Shown here: positions 40,474 through 49,554 of the stretch, piece by piece
How the letters are laid out: every line of letters begins with the position of its first letter
Position numbering within the stretch: position 1 is the first letter of the stretch
Assembly: GCA_018657525.1 (NCBI GenBank)
Contig: JABHWZ010000004.1
Span: 147,261 to 211,260 of the forward strand
From: an archaeon
Lineage (GTDB): Archaea; Nanobdellota; Nanobdellia; Pacearchaeales; GW2011-AR1
Length of the DNA stretch: 64,000 bases
Reading direction: 5' to 3'
Position numbers and translations under genes: made by a program
The notes under the pieces: model-generated
Database searches by the model: none
Seen by the model: only the letters and a program-made list of their open reading frames with translations
What the model was told of the DNA's origin: nothing

Positions 40474-41249
40474 AAAACTTAAACACTTCAACAACTCCGA
40501 CATGGTGTCCGGGATGTTTTAATTTTCAGATACTTGCGGGAGTGAAAAAAGTTCTTGCTGATTTAAAAGGCGAAACTGCAATTGTAACTGGAATCGGTTG
40601 TCACGCTAAACTTTTTGATTATGTTAATTTGCCTGGGATAAATACTCTTCATGGTAGAGTTCCTCCTACGTGTTTGGGTTTAAAAATTGCAAAACCGGAT
40701 TTGAATGTTATTGGATTTTCAGGGGACGGAGATGCTTATGCAGAAGGGATGGCGCACACAATTGCGGCTGCGCGTTATAATTCTAATTTTAAATATGTGG
40801 TTCACAATAATCAGGTTTTTGCTTTGACTGTTGGGCAACCAACTCCGACTTCGCCAAAAGGTTTTGTGGATAAGACAACTCCGCGCGGAGTTAAAATTCC
40901 TCCGATTAATCCAATTAAATTAATGCTTTCTGCGGGGGCAACTTTTGTTGCACGAGTTTTTGCAGATATTAATTCAGTTGAAGAAGTTTTGAAAGAAGCA
41001 ATGAAACATAAAGGATTTGCATTTATTGAAGTTATACAGCCGTGCATAATTTTCCAACCGCAAACTGGATACAAAGAGAAGATTTATAATTTACAAGAAA
41101 GCGGGCATGATAAATCTGATTTAAAATCTGCGATGGAAAGAGCAGATGAATTTGATTATCAAAAAGTTGAAGAAAAAACAAAAATTCCGACAGGAATTTT
41201 TTATCAAACTGAGAAACCTATTTTTGAAAAAGAAATAAGGAAGGATTAA
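40470..41249 (+). CDS. 2-oxoacid:ferredoxin oxidoreductase, beta (TPP-binding) subunit
   Basis: The thiamine diphosphate domain has TTPTWCPGCFNF at the start, GIGCHAK, the GDGD motif in VIGFSGDGDAYAEGMAHTIA and the partner Asn in VVHNNQVFALTVGQPTPTSPKG. Together with the 36494 gene it makes a two-subunit enzyme; no separate ferredoxin-like delta subunit is in the operon. Last gene of the six-gene coupled unit; its stop overlaps the end of the convergent gene by four bases. Confidence 0.93.
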   Translation: MKNLNTSTTPTWCPGCFNFQILAGVKKVLADLKGETAIVTGIGCHAKLFDYVNLPGINTLHGRVPPTCLGLKIAKPDLNVIGFSGDGDAYAEGMAHTIAAARYNSNFKYVVHNNQVFALTVGQPTPTSPKGFVDKTTPRGVKIPPINPIKLMLSAGATFVARVFADINSVEEVLKEAMKHKGFAFIEVIQPCIIFQPQTGYKEKIYNLQESGHDKSDLKSAMERADEFDYQKVEEKTKIPTGIFYQTEKPIFEKEIRKD

Positions 41250-41701
41250 TTTATATGATTTTTTCCCCTTAAAATATCTCTTAATCTTTTGTATACAGGA
41301 GAAGAATCTTCAATGGTTAGTGCATTATATTCTCTAGGCGAATTTATTGAAAGAATTAAACCCAGTGAAGGAGATTTACACACTGAAGTATAAATATTTA
41401 AAAAAGAACTATTACCAAGATCCCATGGATGAGAATTTCCTCTATTAGAAAAATTTACTCTAAGGTTTGGAACTAAACTGTCTTCTTGTGCTTTTTTTAA
41501 CATACGTGAATATCTTCCTACTACGACTTCGGATTCTTCATCTTCAGGTTTAAGCCACCTAAATGATTGAGGATTGTTTGGATATCTTTCTATTTCCCCC
41601 ATACAAGGAATTTTTTGAGGGTCAGTCAATAACTCGATTGTCTCACTAAGAGTCCATTCATGATTAAATCCAAATCCTTTTAATTGTTGTTCAGTCCACA
41701 T
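41246..41701 (-). CDS. Uncharacterised protein, 151 aa
   Basis: Not recognised. Starts MWTEQQLKGFGFNHEWTLSE and contains NPQSFRWLKPEDEESEVVVGR and NRGNSHPWDLGNSSFLN, soluble and Ser/Asn-rich. Tail to tail with the beta subunit gene. It belongs with the many small orphan proteins of this genome. Confidence 0.55.
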   Translation of the reverse strand: MWTEQQLKGFGFNHEWTLSETIELLTDPQKIPCMGEIERYPNNPQSFRWLKPEDEESEVVVGRYSRMLKKAQEDSLVPNLRVNFSNRGNSHPWDLGNSSFLNIYTSVCKSPSLGLILSINSPREYNALTIEDSSPVYKRLRDILRGKNHIN

Positions 41702-41732
41702 AAAATTATTACTTATAATTTGTTTTTAAGGA

Positions 41733-42311
41733 TTATTGTCTTAATTCATACACTTTCAATGTTTCATAGAAAACCTTTTTCTCTGCTATTTTTTTCTTTT
41801 TCCAATTTCCCCATTTTATTCCTTTTGTTAAATTTGAAACTAACAAAAATATTTTGCCGTTTTTCTCTAAATGCTTTTTTGCTTGTTGTAAAAATTGATT
41901 AATTATTTCTCCTCCAAGTTTCCCTCCTGTTGTTGCTATTCTTGATTCTTTTGGCTCTCTTTTGTCTTCTGGCAAGTAGGGAGGGTTGAAAATAATAAAA
42001 TCAAATTTGCCTTTTACTTTCTCCAATAAATTTGATTTTTTACAGAAAAAGTTTAATTTTTTACAATATTTAACTGCTTCAAGATTTATATCGACTCCCA
42101 AAATATTTTTATTTTTTAGCCCTAACTTTTTTGCAGTTCTCAATTGAATTCCAGAACCTATTCCTATTTCCAAAAATTTTAAATTTGCATTTTTAATTAA
42201 TGAATTGGGGATTTCCTTATTTGCACTGCTCAGTGTGTCCCTTTTTGCGAATTGCTTGGACAAAGTTTCTTGTAACAAATATGAATCTTCTGCAGGTTGG
42301 TAAATTGTCAT
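41733..42311 (-). CDS. HemK2/Mtq2-like protein glutamine methyltransferase
   Basis: Probably methylates the GGQ glutamine of archaeal release factor aRF1. The start YQPAEDSYLLQETL matches the 'YEPAEDS' opening of the archaeal/eukaryal HemK2 group. Motif I is FLEIGIGSGIQ, the acidic strand GVDINLEAVKYC, and the catalytic FIIFNPPYLPED contains NPPY. Length ~193 aa fits. ATG 42311 lies one base after the preceding stop; ATG 42320 is possible. Third gene after rnj and a membrane protein. Confidence 0.88.
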   Translation of the reverse strand: MTIYQPAEDSYLLQETLSKQFAKRDTLSSANKEIPNSLIKNANLKFLEIGIGSGIQLRTAKKLGLKNKNILGVDINLEAVKYCKKLNFFCKKSNLLEKVKGKFDFIIFNPPYLPEDKREPKESRIATTGGKLGGEIINQFLQQAKKHLEKNGKIFLLVSNLTKGIKWGNWKKKKIAEKKVFYETLKVYELRQ

Positions 42312-42312
42312 T

Positions 42313-42777
42313 TTAAGCAAAAAAATTATTTATAAAATCTACTACTGCGTCCCTAAAGAAAAACAAGGAGGAAAGGGTTCCGATAAGTAGAAGTAATAAA
42401 ATTCCTAAGAAAATTACGAACATTTCGCTTTCAAATAATGACTTTGGTTTTTTTTCTCCATAGTTAGAAACTTGAGGTGATTTTATTGGGGGCGTCTTTA
42501 TTCTTGAACCTCTGTATTGAAAAATTTTTTGAGGTGATTTTTTGGAAGAGGTTTGTATTGAAGAAGTAGTTTTAATTTTTTGGGGCGAGGTCGGATTTTT
42601 TGCAGAATAACCTGGTTGAGTCTTTTCAGCGAGTTGATCCAATTGAAGAGCTTTAGCAACAGCATCTATTTCTTGCTTTGGATAACCTGCATTAAAAAAA
42701 GTAATTGACGCATGTTGCAAGGATTCCCCTCGAGCCATTGCTTGTTTTATCCCCTCATAAATTTCTTGATTAATCAT
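42313..42777 (-). CDS. Tail-anchored protein with UBA-like helical domain
   Basis: MINQEIYEGIKQAMARGESL and the following HASITFFNAGYPKQEIDAVAKAL look like a three-helix UBA-type bundle. A Ser/Pro/Lys/Gln linker of ~60 residues and one TM helix (MFVIFLGILLLLLIGTLSSLFFF) follow. The ATG at 42777 overlaps the rnj stop (ATGA), so the longer track start is rejected. It may tether a complex to the membrane; partner unknown. Confidence 0.65.
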   Translation of the reverse strand: MINQEIYEGIKQAMARGESLQHASITFFNAGYPKQEIDAVAKALQLDQLAEKTQPGYSAKNPTSPQKIKTTSSIQTSSKKSPQKIFQYRGSRIKTPPIKSPQVSNYGEKKPKSLFESEMFVIFLGILLLLLIGTLSSLFFFRDAVVDFINNFFA

Positions 42778-44123
42778 TTTTTCAAATTCAAAGTTTGTCC
42801 ATCTTGCATTAAGTGACATTCCTTTCCTGCTCGATAACCTAATTCTCTACAAAGTTCAATCATGGGGGTTAGTTGTTGGGTTGATCCATGAGACGGGATT
42901 ATATTTTGAGGTTGAAGTATCTCAATTAAATCTCTTAAATCTTCTCTGCCCCCGTGACCGGAAACATGGACCTGGTCGAAAATTCTTACTCCTGTTTTTT
43001 TTAATCTCTTATCTAAATTTTCTTTATTCGCAATATTAATTGGAGCAGGAATTGTTTTTGATGCAAAAATTACATGATCTTTTGGTTGAAATGAGAAAGG
43101 CAACTTTGATCTGGATAATCTATCTAAAATACTCCCTGGTTCCCCTTGGTGGCCAGTACATACAACTAAAGATTTTGCTCTATTTCTTTCAACTCTTTTT
43201 AACATTGAAGCAACTTGGCCTTTGTAGCTTCCGATTTGAACCTTATTTAGAAAAGGACACAAATTGACATTTTTCGCGGCAGAGACATATTTATTTAAGC
43301 TTCTTCCAATAAAATAAACATTCCGATTAATTTTTTTTGCAAAGTCTACTATGCTTTTCAACCTGGCGATGTGCGAAGAGAATGTCGCTACAAATATTGC
43401 GGCCCGTTTATTTTCTACAGTCAATAATACTTCCTCCAATAAAACTCGTGCAACTTTTTCGCTTGGTGTTTTTCTTTCAGAACTTGAATAAAGAGAATCG
43501 ACAATTAATACTTTTACTCCTTCTTTTGCGATTCTTTTCATGGCTTCATAATTTGGGGGTAAACCTACGATTGGAGTATTATCTAATTTGAAATCATTTG
43601 CATATACTACAACTCCCTCAGGTGTATGGATTGCAATCATTGCTGTTTGAATAGTTGAATGGGTTATATTGATAAATTCTGCACGATAATTTCTTTTTTT
43701 TCCTTTAACTTCAAAAGTTCCGTTTGGTTTGACAGTAGATATCTTATTTGGCATCCTCATTTTTTCATCATCTAAGAGTTTTTTTAATACCTCAATTGTG
43801 AATGGGGTTCCAACGACCGGCGCATTATATCTATAACTTACATAGGGAACAGCACCGACATGATCTAGATGGGCGTGACCAATTAGCATTGCTCTGACTT
43901 TATTTCTGATTCCTAATTTGTCTAATAAAGTATCATCTGCAATTCCTCCGATATCTCTTAATTTTTTTTCAGAATATGCTTTTTGATTACGTTCTTGTTC
44001 TTGTAGCTCGACTATTGCCGGCAAATAAAAACCTGAATCTAAAATAATCGCGTCGTCTTGCAATTCAATTACAGTCATATTTTTCCCAACTTCATTAAAT
44101 CCACCGATAGTATGTATTTTCAT
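42774..44123 (-). CDS. rnj: Archaeal RNase J (beta-CASP metallo-beta-lactamase ribonuclease)
   Basis: 5'-3' exoribonuclease in RNA decay and maturation. The metallo-beta-lactamase motifs are NMTVIELQDDAIILDSG, GHAHLDHVGAVPY (HxHxDH) near residue 82, THSTIQ and YANDFKLD. The beta-CASP region has ATFSSHIARL, VVCTGHQGEPGS and VSGHGGREDL, with terminal IIPSHG. Length 449 aa is normal for aRNase J. First gene of a coupled trio with the UBA-like membrane protein and HemK2-like methyltransferase. Confidence 0.95.
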   Translation of the reverse strand: MKIHTIGGFNEVGKNMTVIELQDDAIILDSGFYLPAIVELQEQERNQKAYSEKKLRDIGGIADDTLLDKLGIRNKVRAMLIGHAHLDHVGAVPYVSYRYNAPVVGTPFTIEVLKKLLDDEKMRMPNKISTVKPNGTFEVKGKKRNYRAEFINITHSTIQTAMIAIHTPEGVVVYANDFKLDNTPIVGLPPNYEAMKRIAKEGVKVLIVDSLYSSSERKTPSEKVARVLLEEVLLTVENKRAAIFVATFSSHIARLKSIVDFAKKINRNVYFIGRSLNKYVSAAKNVNLCPFLNKVQIGSYKGQVASMLKRVERNRAKSLVVCTGHQGEPGSILDRLSRSKLPFSFQPKDHVIFASKTIPAPINIANKENLDKRLKKTGVRIFDQVHVSGHGGREDLRDLIEILQPQNIIPSHGSTQQLTPMIELCRELGYRAGKECHLMQDGQTLNLKK

Positions 44124-44220
44124 TTTTCCTCTTTATTTATTTTAAATTAAATGATTGTGAGTTTATATATTTTCTTATGTCGAACGTAAAGTTTAAGAGG
44201 TAAATAGATTAAGATTAATT

Positions 44221-46905
44221 ATGGAAAAGAGGAAGAGTATTTTTGCTCTATTGGTAATTATTTTTTTATTCAGTGCGTTATCAATTAATTCGAGTTCTCC
44301 TACTGCACATGTTGAAACAGAGGTTTTTGAACAACTGGAAGAAACCAATAATGTGCGAGTTATGATCGAATTTAAAGAAGACAATAAATTCAGAAAAATT
44401 AAAGGAGATGAGTTGGGAATTAAAGTTAAACATAATTTTGGGAACAAAATTTCTGCTATGATTAATGCAGAGGATTTAGACCAATTACAAGATAATCCAA
44501 AAGTTAAAAAAATTAAAATTATGGGGGTTAAGCATATTTCGCTGTCAGATTCTGTGCCATTGATTAATGCATCTATTGCGTGGCCAATTCAAATTGAAGG
44601 AATAAACGTTACGGGGATAGATGAAACTATTTGCATAATTGATACTGGGGTAAATTATAGTCATCCGGATTTGGGGGGATGTTATGGGGAAAATAATGTT
44701 TCTTCGGATTGTAAAATAATTGGAGGGTTTGATTATTGTGCTGACGACGTAACTTGCACTACTAGTGATAATAATCCAATAGATGTGAATGGGCACGGGA
44801 CACATGTGGCAGGAATTGCTGGTGCTAATGGAACAGCTAAAGGGGTTGCACCTGGAGCAAAAATAATAATGATAAAAGCGTCTAACTCTACTGGAACTTT
44901 TTGGGACGATGACTTGAAAAGTGCAATTGATTGGTGTGTCAATAATGCTTCTGCATTTAATATTTCAGTTATCAGTATGAGTCTTGGGGGAGGACTTTAT
45001 GATTCATATTGTGACGGAGTTGATGATTCTGAGGACTTAACCTCTTCGATAAATAATGCTATTGCAGTAAATATTTCAGTTGTGGTGGCCACAGGCAATG
45101 ATGCAAATTATACCCATGTTGCAAGCCCGGCTTGCATTCAAAACGTCACTGCCATTGGAGGAACAGATAAATCAGATGCTATTTATTCAGGGGGGAATAG
45201 AAACAATTTAACTGACTTGCTTGCTCCAGGAGTTTCTATCACATCCACGTATTTGGGACCAACTGGCTATGCAATTGGAAGCGGGACATCAATGTCGGCT
45301 CCGCATGTTGCTGGAGCTTTTACACTTCTTAGACAATTTTATAAATTGCAAACAAACAAAATTTTAACTCCATCAGAAATAGAAATTGCTTTTAATAATT
45401 CTGGAAAAATAATTAATGATGCCTCGAGCAATTTAAATTTTTCAAAGATTGATATTTACGGAGCTATCTTATTGCAAGATGATAAATCACCAAGTGTAAC
45501 ATTAATTAATCCAAATAATTCTCTCTCGACCCTCGAGGATAATCAAAGTTTTAATTGTAATGCAACAGATGAAATTGGTTTATTGAACATGACTTTTTAT
45601 TTATGGAATTCTACAGGAGTTGTCAATCAAACCAATCTAAGTATTAACGGGATTTTTGCTCAGCAAGAATTTAATGAAACTGGTTTGTCTTCTGGAAATT
45701 ATCATTGGAATTGTTTGGTTTATGATTCTCAGAATAATTCAGCATTTGCCAGTTCTAATTTTAGTTTAACTATTTCAGACATAAGTGTTTCTTTAGAATC
45801 TCCAACTAATTTCACTTTTACTAATGTGAACCAAACTTTGAATTGTTCTTCAAATACTGAAGTAGGTATTGAGTTATCTAATGTTACTTTATTTGTTTGG
45901 AATTCTACGGGAGATATTATTTATAATTTAACAAACAACATTTCGGGAACAACAAATTCCTCTTCATTCCAGTACAACTTTTCAGAGGCAGAAGAATTAA
46001 AATGGAATTGTTTGATATATACTAATATTTCAACGTCCTCGTTTTCGTCTTCTAATTTTACAATAACTTATGATACTACAAATCCGAATATTACTCTTCT
46101 TAATCCAAGCAATTCAGATTCAAGTAACACTGGGACCTCCACGGTTATTTTTGAGTATAATGTTTCTGAATCAAATATTGATGATTGTAGTTTGATAATT
46201 AATGGGGAGGTGGATCAAACAGCCTCGGATGTTAGTGTGAGTGAGGCAAATAATTTTTCAAAGTCTTTGGCATCTGGAAGTTATAATTGGAATATTAATT
46301 GTACGGACTTGGCAAATAATTTAGAAAGTTCAGGAATTAGAAGTTTGACAATCAATGCAGCGGCAGCAACTAGTGGTGGGGGCGGGGGGGGAGGAGGCTC
46401 TACAACAACTTCAACTAAGAAAGTTTATAATGTGGCTAAAAAAGAATTTCAGCAAGGGCATAGTCAATTAATAAAAAAAGGGGAACAAATGAAATTTGCT
46501 TATCAAAATCTTAATCATACCTTGACTCTAAATCAAACTTTTGGCCAAACAGCGATAGTGATTATCCAAAGTAATCCAATAACGTTAGTGATAAATTTAG
46601 GGGAAACAAAAAAGATTAATCTTGATGAGGATAAAACTTATGATTTGGAAGTAAGTTTAATTTCGGTTTCAACAAGTGCAGAGATTAAAATAAAATCAAT
46701 TAATGAAACTATTCCTACTAAACAAATTTCTGGAGGGGGGAATTCAAGCTTTGTAGTTGAAGAACTTGGAGTAAAAGAATTTCAAGATTATCCTTGGTAT
46801 TGGGGAGTATTTATAATAGTTGTAATCTTAGGAATAGGAATTTACAAGTTTGTGAAAATTAAATTATCAATTAAACTTAGAAAAGCTGGACCAAAGAAAA
46901 AATAA
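44221..46905 (+). CDS. Secreted, membrane-anchored subtilisin-like serine protease with Ig-like repeats
   Basis: Signal peptide (SIFALLVIIFLFSALSINSS), an I9-type propeptide (~40-105), then the S8 catalytic domain: Asp in CIIDTGVNYSHPD near residue 141, His in VNGHGTHVAGIAG near residue 194, the oxyanion Asn in VVATGND, and Ser in GSGTSMSAPHVAGAF near residue 360. Three Ig-like repeats with 'NPNNS...FNCNATDEIGL' pattern follow, rich in N-x-S/T sequons that archaeal oligosaccharyltransferase could modify. Then a Gly8 linker, another beta domain and a C-terminal TM helix (WGVFIIVVILGIGIYKFV). A major surface protease, 894 aa. Confidence 0.93.
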   Translation: MEKRKSIFALLVIIFLFSALSINSSSPTAHVETEVFEQLEETNNVRVMIEFKEDNKFRKIKGDELGIKVKHNFGNKISAMINAEDLDQLQDNPKVKKIKIMGVKHISLSDSVPLINASIAWPIQIEGINVTGIDETICIIDTGVNYSHPDLGGCYGENNVSSDCKIIGGFDYCADDVTCTTSDNNPIDVNGHGTHVAGIAGANGTAKGVAPGAKIIMIKASNSTGTFWDDDLKSAIDWCVNNASAFNISVISMSLGGGLYDSYCDGVDDSEDLTSSINNAIAVNISVVVATGNDANYTHVASPACIQNVTAIGGTDKSDAIYSGGNRNNLTDLLAPGVSITSTYLGPTGYAIGSGTSMSAPHVAGAFTLLRQFYKLQTNKILTPSEIEIAFNNSGKIINDASSNLNFSKIDIYGAILLQDDKSPSVTLINPNNSLSTLEDNQSFNCNATDEIGLLNMTFYLWNSTGVVNQTNLSINGIFAQQEFNETGLSSGNYHWNCLVYDSQNNSAFASSNFSLTISDISVSLESPTNFTFTNVNQTLNCSSNTEVGIELSNVTLFVWNSTGDIIYNLTNNISGTTNSSSFQYNFSEAEELKWNCLIYTNISTSSFSSSNFTITYDTTNPNITLLNPSNSDSSNTGTSTVIFEYNVSESNIDDCSLIINGEVDQTASDVSVSEANNFSKSLASGSYNWNINCTDLANNLESSGIRSLTINAAAATSGGGGGGGGSTTTSTKKVYNVAKKEFQQGHSQLIKKGEQMKFAYQNLNHTLTLNQTFGQTAIVIIQSNPITLVINLGETKKINLDEDKTYDLEVSLISVSTSAEIKIKSINETIPTKQISGGGNSSFVVEELGVKEFQDYPWYWGVFIIVVILGIGIYKFVKIKLSIKLRKAGPKKK

Positions 46906-46915
46906 AAAAGGCAAA

Positions 46916-47203
46916 ATGAAATCATTAAAACCATCATTAAGAGAAAAGAAAAGATACTTATTAGTCGAAGGCAAGAATCTGAAGTTAAATATTCCTTTGG
47001 CAATTAAAGATTTTATTGGGGTGTTGGGAGTAGCAGACACTTCCTTGAAAACAATCAAATTTGGAGAGAACTGGGCAATAATTTCTATCAACAAAAAAAT
47101 GCTTGATAAAGTTCGGGCGTCTTTTTCTGTTTGGTCAGAAAAGATTGAAGTGAAAAAAGTTAGTGGCACGTTAAAAGGTCTAAAGACCTTGCGAACAAAA
47201 TAA
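46916..47203 (+). CDS. rnp2: RNase P protein component 2 (Pop5/Rpp14 family)
   Basis: Protein subunit of archaeal RNase P, which trims tRNA 5' leaders. Opening LKPSLREKKRYLLVEG is the family hallmark, and the C-terminal VKKVSGTLKGLKTLRTK fits as well. Length 95 aa is slightly short. It follows the subtilase by ten bases, but its promoter may lie inside that gene. Confidence 0.82.
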   Translation: MKSLKPSLREKKRYLLVEGKNLKLNIPLAIKDFIGVLGVADTSLKTIKFGENWAIISINKKMLDKVRASFSVWSEKIEVKKVSGTLKGLKTLRTK

Positions 47204-47281
47204 ATTTTATCCGGAAGGATTAGGAAAGAAGTAGAATTCTAGGACAATAATCCTTTTAAAGGAATAATTAGTTAAAAATTT

Positions 47282-47686
47282 ATGCCAACAAAACAAGATT
47301 ATTTGAAACAGGCAGAGGAAGAAATTCTAGAAGTAATTAAAGATAATGGAAGATGGGAATTGTTTAAACAACAAGTTGAATTAAGATGGTGGCTTCAGGA
47401 TTTTGTTGATGACTCAAAAAGAGAGGCAGCATTAGAAAGTTGTGGAGAAAGTAGGGCATCATTACAACACGCTTATCTCGAAGTTTCTATGGAACATGTT
47501 TGTGATTCGTGTGACTATAACCCAAAGCGCAGAAGGGGAACAAATAAATGTCGAGCTAAGAGAAAATATGAGTGCAATTTTGAAGATGATTCATCACCGC
47601 AACATACTGATAAAACAACTCCCCCAGAATGGTTAGATGATGAGCAAAATTTATGCCCCAATTTATATCTTGATTTCACTAAATGA
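47282..47686 (+). CDS. Uncharacterised Cys-containing protein, 134 aa
   Basis: Helical, charged N-terminus (YLKQAEEEILEVIKDNGRWE), then HVCDSCDYNPKRRRGTNKCR and a later KYECNFED and NLCPNLYLD. The CxxC plus further Cys could form a zinc site. TATA-like CTTTTAAAGG about 25 bases before the ATG. Not recognised. Confidence 0.6.
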   Translation: MPTKQDYLKQAEEEILEVIKDNGRWELFKQQVELRWWLQDFVDDSKREAALESCGESRASLQHAYLEVSMEHVCDSCDYNPKRRRGTNKCRAKRKYECNFEDDSSPQHTDKTTPPEWLDDEQNLCPNLYLDFTK

Positions 47687-47745
47687 TTTGCCCACCACAA
47701 GACTTTTAAATTACGCCTTCTCTAAATTTTCATAGGATTAATAAA

Positions 47746-48465
47746 ATGGATATGCCAACAGACATGCAGCATCAAGCAATGGGTTATGATAGAGCGGCGC
47801 AGACTTTTTCGCCTGACGGCCATATTTTACAAGTAGAGTATGCTGAAAAAACAGTGCGACTTGGAAGTTCTAGCATCGGCATGGTTTGTGTTGATGGCGT
47901 TTTTATCCTTGCTGACAAAAGAACAGAAGACAAATTAATTGTTAAAAAATCTGCCAATAAGATTTATGAAATTGATGAAAATATTATTGCGAGCGTTGCT
48001 GGGATTACTGCTGACGCGAGGGTGTTAATTGAAAAGGCCCAGGTTTTGGCCCAACAGCATAGGATAACTTATGACTCCCAAATAGAACCAGAATTAATGA
48101 TTAAAGAAATATCAAATGTGAAACAGCAGTTTACACAATATGGGGGAGCAAGACCGTTTGGAGTTTCTTTAATGCTGGCGGGAATTCATGGCAAAGTTTC
48201 AGAGCTATACACTTCAGATGTGACTGGGAATTACTTTTCTTATTATGCAAATGCAATTGGTGAGAACGACGACAGATTCAAAGAATTGTTAAGGGAAAAA
48301 TACGCCAAAGAGTTAACATTAAAAAAAGGAATCAAATTAGCATTAGATATTTTCAAAGAAGTGCAAGGAAAGAAATTTGATTTGAACCGTTTTGAATTAG
48401 TTTATATTAATTGTGAAGATAGACAACAAGTAAGACTAGAAGGGGAGGAAATTGAAAAGTTATAA
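47746..48465 (+). CDS. psmA: 20S proteasome alpha subunit
   Basis: Outer-ring, gate-forming subunit of the archaeal proteasome. MGYDRAAQTFSPDGHILQVEYAEKTVRLGS is the alpha-type signature with the gating N-terminus; VDGVFILADKRTEDKLI and YGGARPFGVSLMLAGI also match. Alpha subunits lack the catalytic Thr. It heads the superoperon that runs through SBDS and exosome genes. TATA-like ACTTTTAAATTACG about 45 bases upstream. Confidence 0.97.
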   Translation: MDMPTDMQHQAMGYDRAAQTFSPDGHILQVEYAEKTVRLGSSSIGMVCVDGVFILADKRTEDKLIVKKSANKIYEIDENIIASVAGITADARVLIEKAQVLAQQHRITYDSQIEPELMIKEISNVKQQFTQYGGARPFGVSLMLAGIHGKVSELYTSDVTGNYFSYYANAIGENDDRFKELLREKYAKELTLKKGIKLALDIFKEVQGKKFDLNRFELVYINCEDRQQVRLEGEEIEKL

Positions 48466-48466
48466 A

Positions 48467-48652
48467 ATGGTGACTTATGACAAACCAGATTCATCGCAAA
48501 GAATTACTCTTCCTAGAGAAACTATCGAAGCAATAGATAGATTATATGCAGATTTGCTGGAAAATGAAGAAGAGAATCTAAAAAAAATGAGAGAATCAAG
48601 AATAACCATTGGAGGCCCACAGGATTGTTGTTGTGGGAAATATATAAAATAA
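48467..48652 (+). CDS. Uncharacterised small protein, 61 aa (superoperon insert 1)
   Basis: The ATG at 48467 sits one base after the psmA stop (TAA-A-ATG). MVTYDKPDSSQRITLPRETI then a helix, ending GGPQDCCCGKYIK with three adjacent Cys. The RITLPRETIEAIDRLY stretch faintly resembles a ribbon-helix-helix half; not convincing. Not recognised. Confidence 0.55.
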   Translation: MVTYDKPDSSQRITLPRETIEAIDRLYADLLENEEENLKKMRESRITIGGPQDCCCGKYIK

Positions 48653-48653
48653 A

Positions 48654-48854
48654 ATGGCAGATGAATATATTGACGGAGTTAAAGTTGAAACAGCAGAAGA
48701 GCACTTAGGAAAAATACTTACTGAAAGAAGCAAAAGGGGAGAACCGGATCATGAGGGAGAGGCCTTCTTATTAGCCCAGGTTTTGGGAAAACCAGGGGAA
48801 ATAGAATATATGTGTTTATATAAACCGGAATACACTTTGGAGGATAATAAATAA
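48654..48854 (+). CDS. Uncharacterised small protein, 66 aa (superoperon insert 2)
   Basis: MADEYIDGVKVETAEEHLGK, charged, helical, one Cys (YMCLYKPEY). Joined to both neighbours by TAA-A-ATG. No motif recognised. Confidence 0.55.
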   Translation: MADEYIDGVKVETAEEHLGKILTERSKRGEPDHEGEAFLLAQVLGKPGEIEYMCLYKPEYTLEDNK

Positions 48855-48855
48855 A

Positions 48856-49248
48856 ATGGAAACCGCAGAATCAGCACCCAGAAAATATGCACATGACAAT
48901 CCACAAGTTGTTAATGCACAAAAAGGAGAATTAATTGATTTTGGACATCCAAGTTCTCCGTCAGTTGTTTTAGAAAACCAAAAGGGGATTCTTGTAATTG
49001 CTAATCATCTAAGGGAAGGTTATTTTCCTGTTGATATCTATAATTGGAATGAGGAGCGTGAAAGATTAATGTTGAGTGATGATTCCAACAGGGATAAATT
49101 TAATTTAGGATTTGAATTACCAGAAAGAACTCCCCACGTTTACCTTGGTTTAGTTAAGCAATGCAGAGTTCCGCGATCAATCATTGATTTTGTGCATAGA
49201 CAAAAAAAGAAAGCAAATCCACTATTTATGATGGGGTGTAATTTCTAA
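48856..49248 (+). CDS. Uncharacterised protein, 130 aa (superoperon insert 3)
   Basis: METAESAPRKYAHDNPQVVN, an alpha/beta protein with GILVIANHLREGYFPVDIYN and a basic, Met-rich C-terminus (RQKKKANPLFMMGCNF). TAA-A-ATG start; its last base is the first base of the next ATG. Not recognised. Confidence 0.55.
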   Translation: METAESAPRKYAHDNPQVVNAQKGELIDFGHPSSPSVVLENQKGILVIANHLREGYFPVDIYNWNEERERLMLSDDSNRDKFNLGFELPERTPHVYLGLVKQCRVPRSIIDFVHRQKKKANPLFMMGCNF

Positions 49249-49553
49249 TGAATCAAGAAAGAAAAACATGGCTTGTTGAAGGAGCAAGAGTTCCTGAAGG
49301 ATTTAAAGAAGGAGCGAAAGTGGGAGATACCTTAAAGTATAGTCCGGGACATGTTAGAGTTATTGGCTCTGTCCCAAATGAGTTTTCTGATAGTTATTCT
49401 ATAGTGCGTAGAAATATGGCGAAAGAGCCGGAAACTTTTTTAGAAAGAATCATCTCTTGCCTGAATGGAAACTATTTTAATGGAACATATTTGGGAGTAG
49501 TCGAAGGACAGAGGGAGAGTGATTTAAAATTATTAGATGAGGCTGGATTGTAA
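49248..49553 (+). CDS. Uncharacterised protein, 101 aa (superoperon insert 4)
   Basis: MNQERKTWLVEGARVPEGFK, beta-rich first half (GDTLKYSPGHVRVIGSVP) and a helix with one Cys. Overlaps the previous stop by one base and abuts the SBDS gene by TAA-A-ATG. Not recognised. Confidence 0.55.
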   Translation: MNQERKTWLVEGARVPEGFKEGAKVGDTLKYSPGHVRVIGSVPNEFSDSYSIVRRNMAKEPETFLERIISCLNGNYFNGTYLGVVEGQRESDLKLLDEAGL

Positions 49554-49554
49554 A

